Assembly (NCBI GenBank): GCA_913020115.1
Contig: CAJWBQ010000020.1
Span: forward strand, 1 to 64,000
Direction: 5' to 3'
Source: an uncultured Cellvibrionales bacterium
GTDB lineage: Bacteria; Pseudomonadota; Gammaproteobacteria; Pseudomonadales; Cellvibrionaceae
DNA length: 64,000 nucleotides
Numbering within the stretch: the first letter of the stretch is position 1; the number at the start of each line of letters is the position of its first letter. The position numbers were made by a program, and so were the translations under genes. Positions 63,981 through 64,000 of this stretch are shown here, one piece after another. The notes below the pieces were generated by a model, which did no database searches, was not told the DNA's origin, and was given only the letters and a program-made list of their open reading frames with translations.

Positions 63981-64000
63981 GGTTTGTCTGATCCTAAAAT

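Overview
The window comes from the chromosome of a gammaproteobacterium related to Pseudomonas and the Cellvibrio/Teredinibacter/Saccharophagus group. Three things point there: the tmRNA tag (ANDDNYGAQLAA), the order dksA-gluQ-cbrX-cbrA-cbrB-...-pcnB-folK-panB, and the order bamE-fur, recN, grpE-dnaK-dnaJ-dapB-carAB-greA-yhbY-rlmE-ftsH-folP-glmM-tpiA-secG-tRNA-rimP-nusA-infB-rbfA-truB-rpsO-pnp. Almost all of it is housekeeping DNA with a few accessory insertions. No IS element, prophage or CRISPR array was seen. This assignment rests on gene content, not on any database search.

Layout. 1-1.3 kb: the end of an SF2 helicase with a DUF3427-like tail, next to ssrA and possibly the edge of an island. 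1.5-6.3 kb: tmRNA, smpB between two sodium:neurotransmitter-type transporters, then ratA and rnfH. 6.3-9.5 kb: bamE and fur, an unknown gene, recN. 9.6-14.5 kb: heat-shock genes behind a near-consensus sigma-32 promoter, then dapB. 14.5-16.2 kb: a chemoreceptor with a sigma-28-like promoter. 16.5-28.7 kb: carAB-greA, yhbY, rlmE-ftsH-folP-glmM-tpiA-secG and two tRNAs. 28.7-33.7 kb: a five-gene accessory block (OmpW, GST, cupin, FAD oxidase, TetR) lying between the initiator tRNA gene and a copy of its 3' end. 33.9-42.7 kb: rimP to pnp. 42.8-46.9 kb: an unknown gene, panB, a deoxynucleoside kinase, folK, pcnB. 47-56 kb: a CrcZ-like sRNA locus, a MocR/flavoprotein pair, cbrB, cbrA, cbrX, gluQ, dksA. 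56-64 kb: sfsA, a Rieske protein, TfoX-C, an M15 peptidase, cysE, a diguanylate cyclase with a repeat protein, and soluble and membrane pyrophosphatases.

The most interesting locus is 47010-47442. On the minus strand, between cbrAB and pcnB, no protein is encoded, but the parts of a sigma-54 enhancer-dependent sRNA gene are all present. They are a TGTTAC/GTAACA palindrome, a consensus IHF site, a GG-N10-GC promoter, about 265 nt of A-rich RNA with repeated AANAANAA motifs, and a rho-independent terminator. This is the architecture and position of Pseudomonas CrcZ, the Hfq/Crc decoy driven by CbrB, here with a MocR/flavoprotein pair inserted between it and cbrB.

The accessory block at 28.6-33.7 kb has its own logic. 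Two matching palindromes flank the promoter of the GST-cupin-oxidase-TetR operon and look like operators for the TetR protein encoded last. ompW upstream has an FNR/Anr-type site. The block is bounded by a 14-bp direct repeat of the tRNA-fMet 3' end, which suggests either insertion at the tRNA or a decayed second copy of the tRNA gene.
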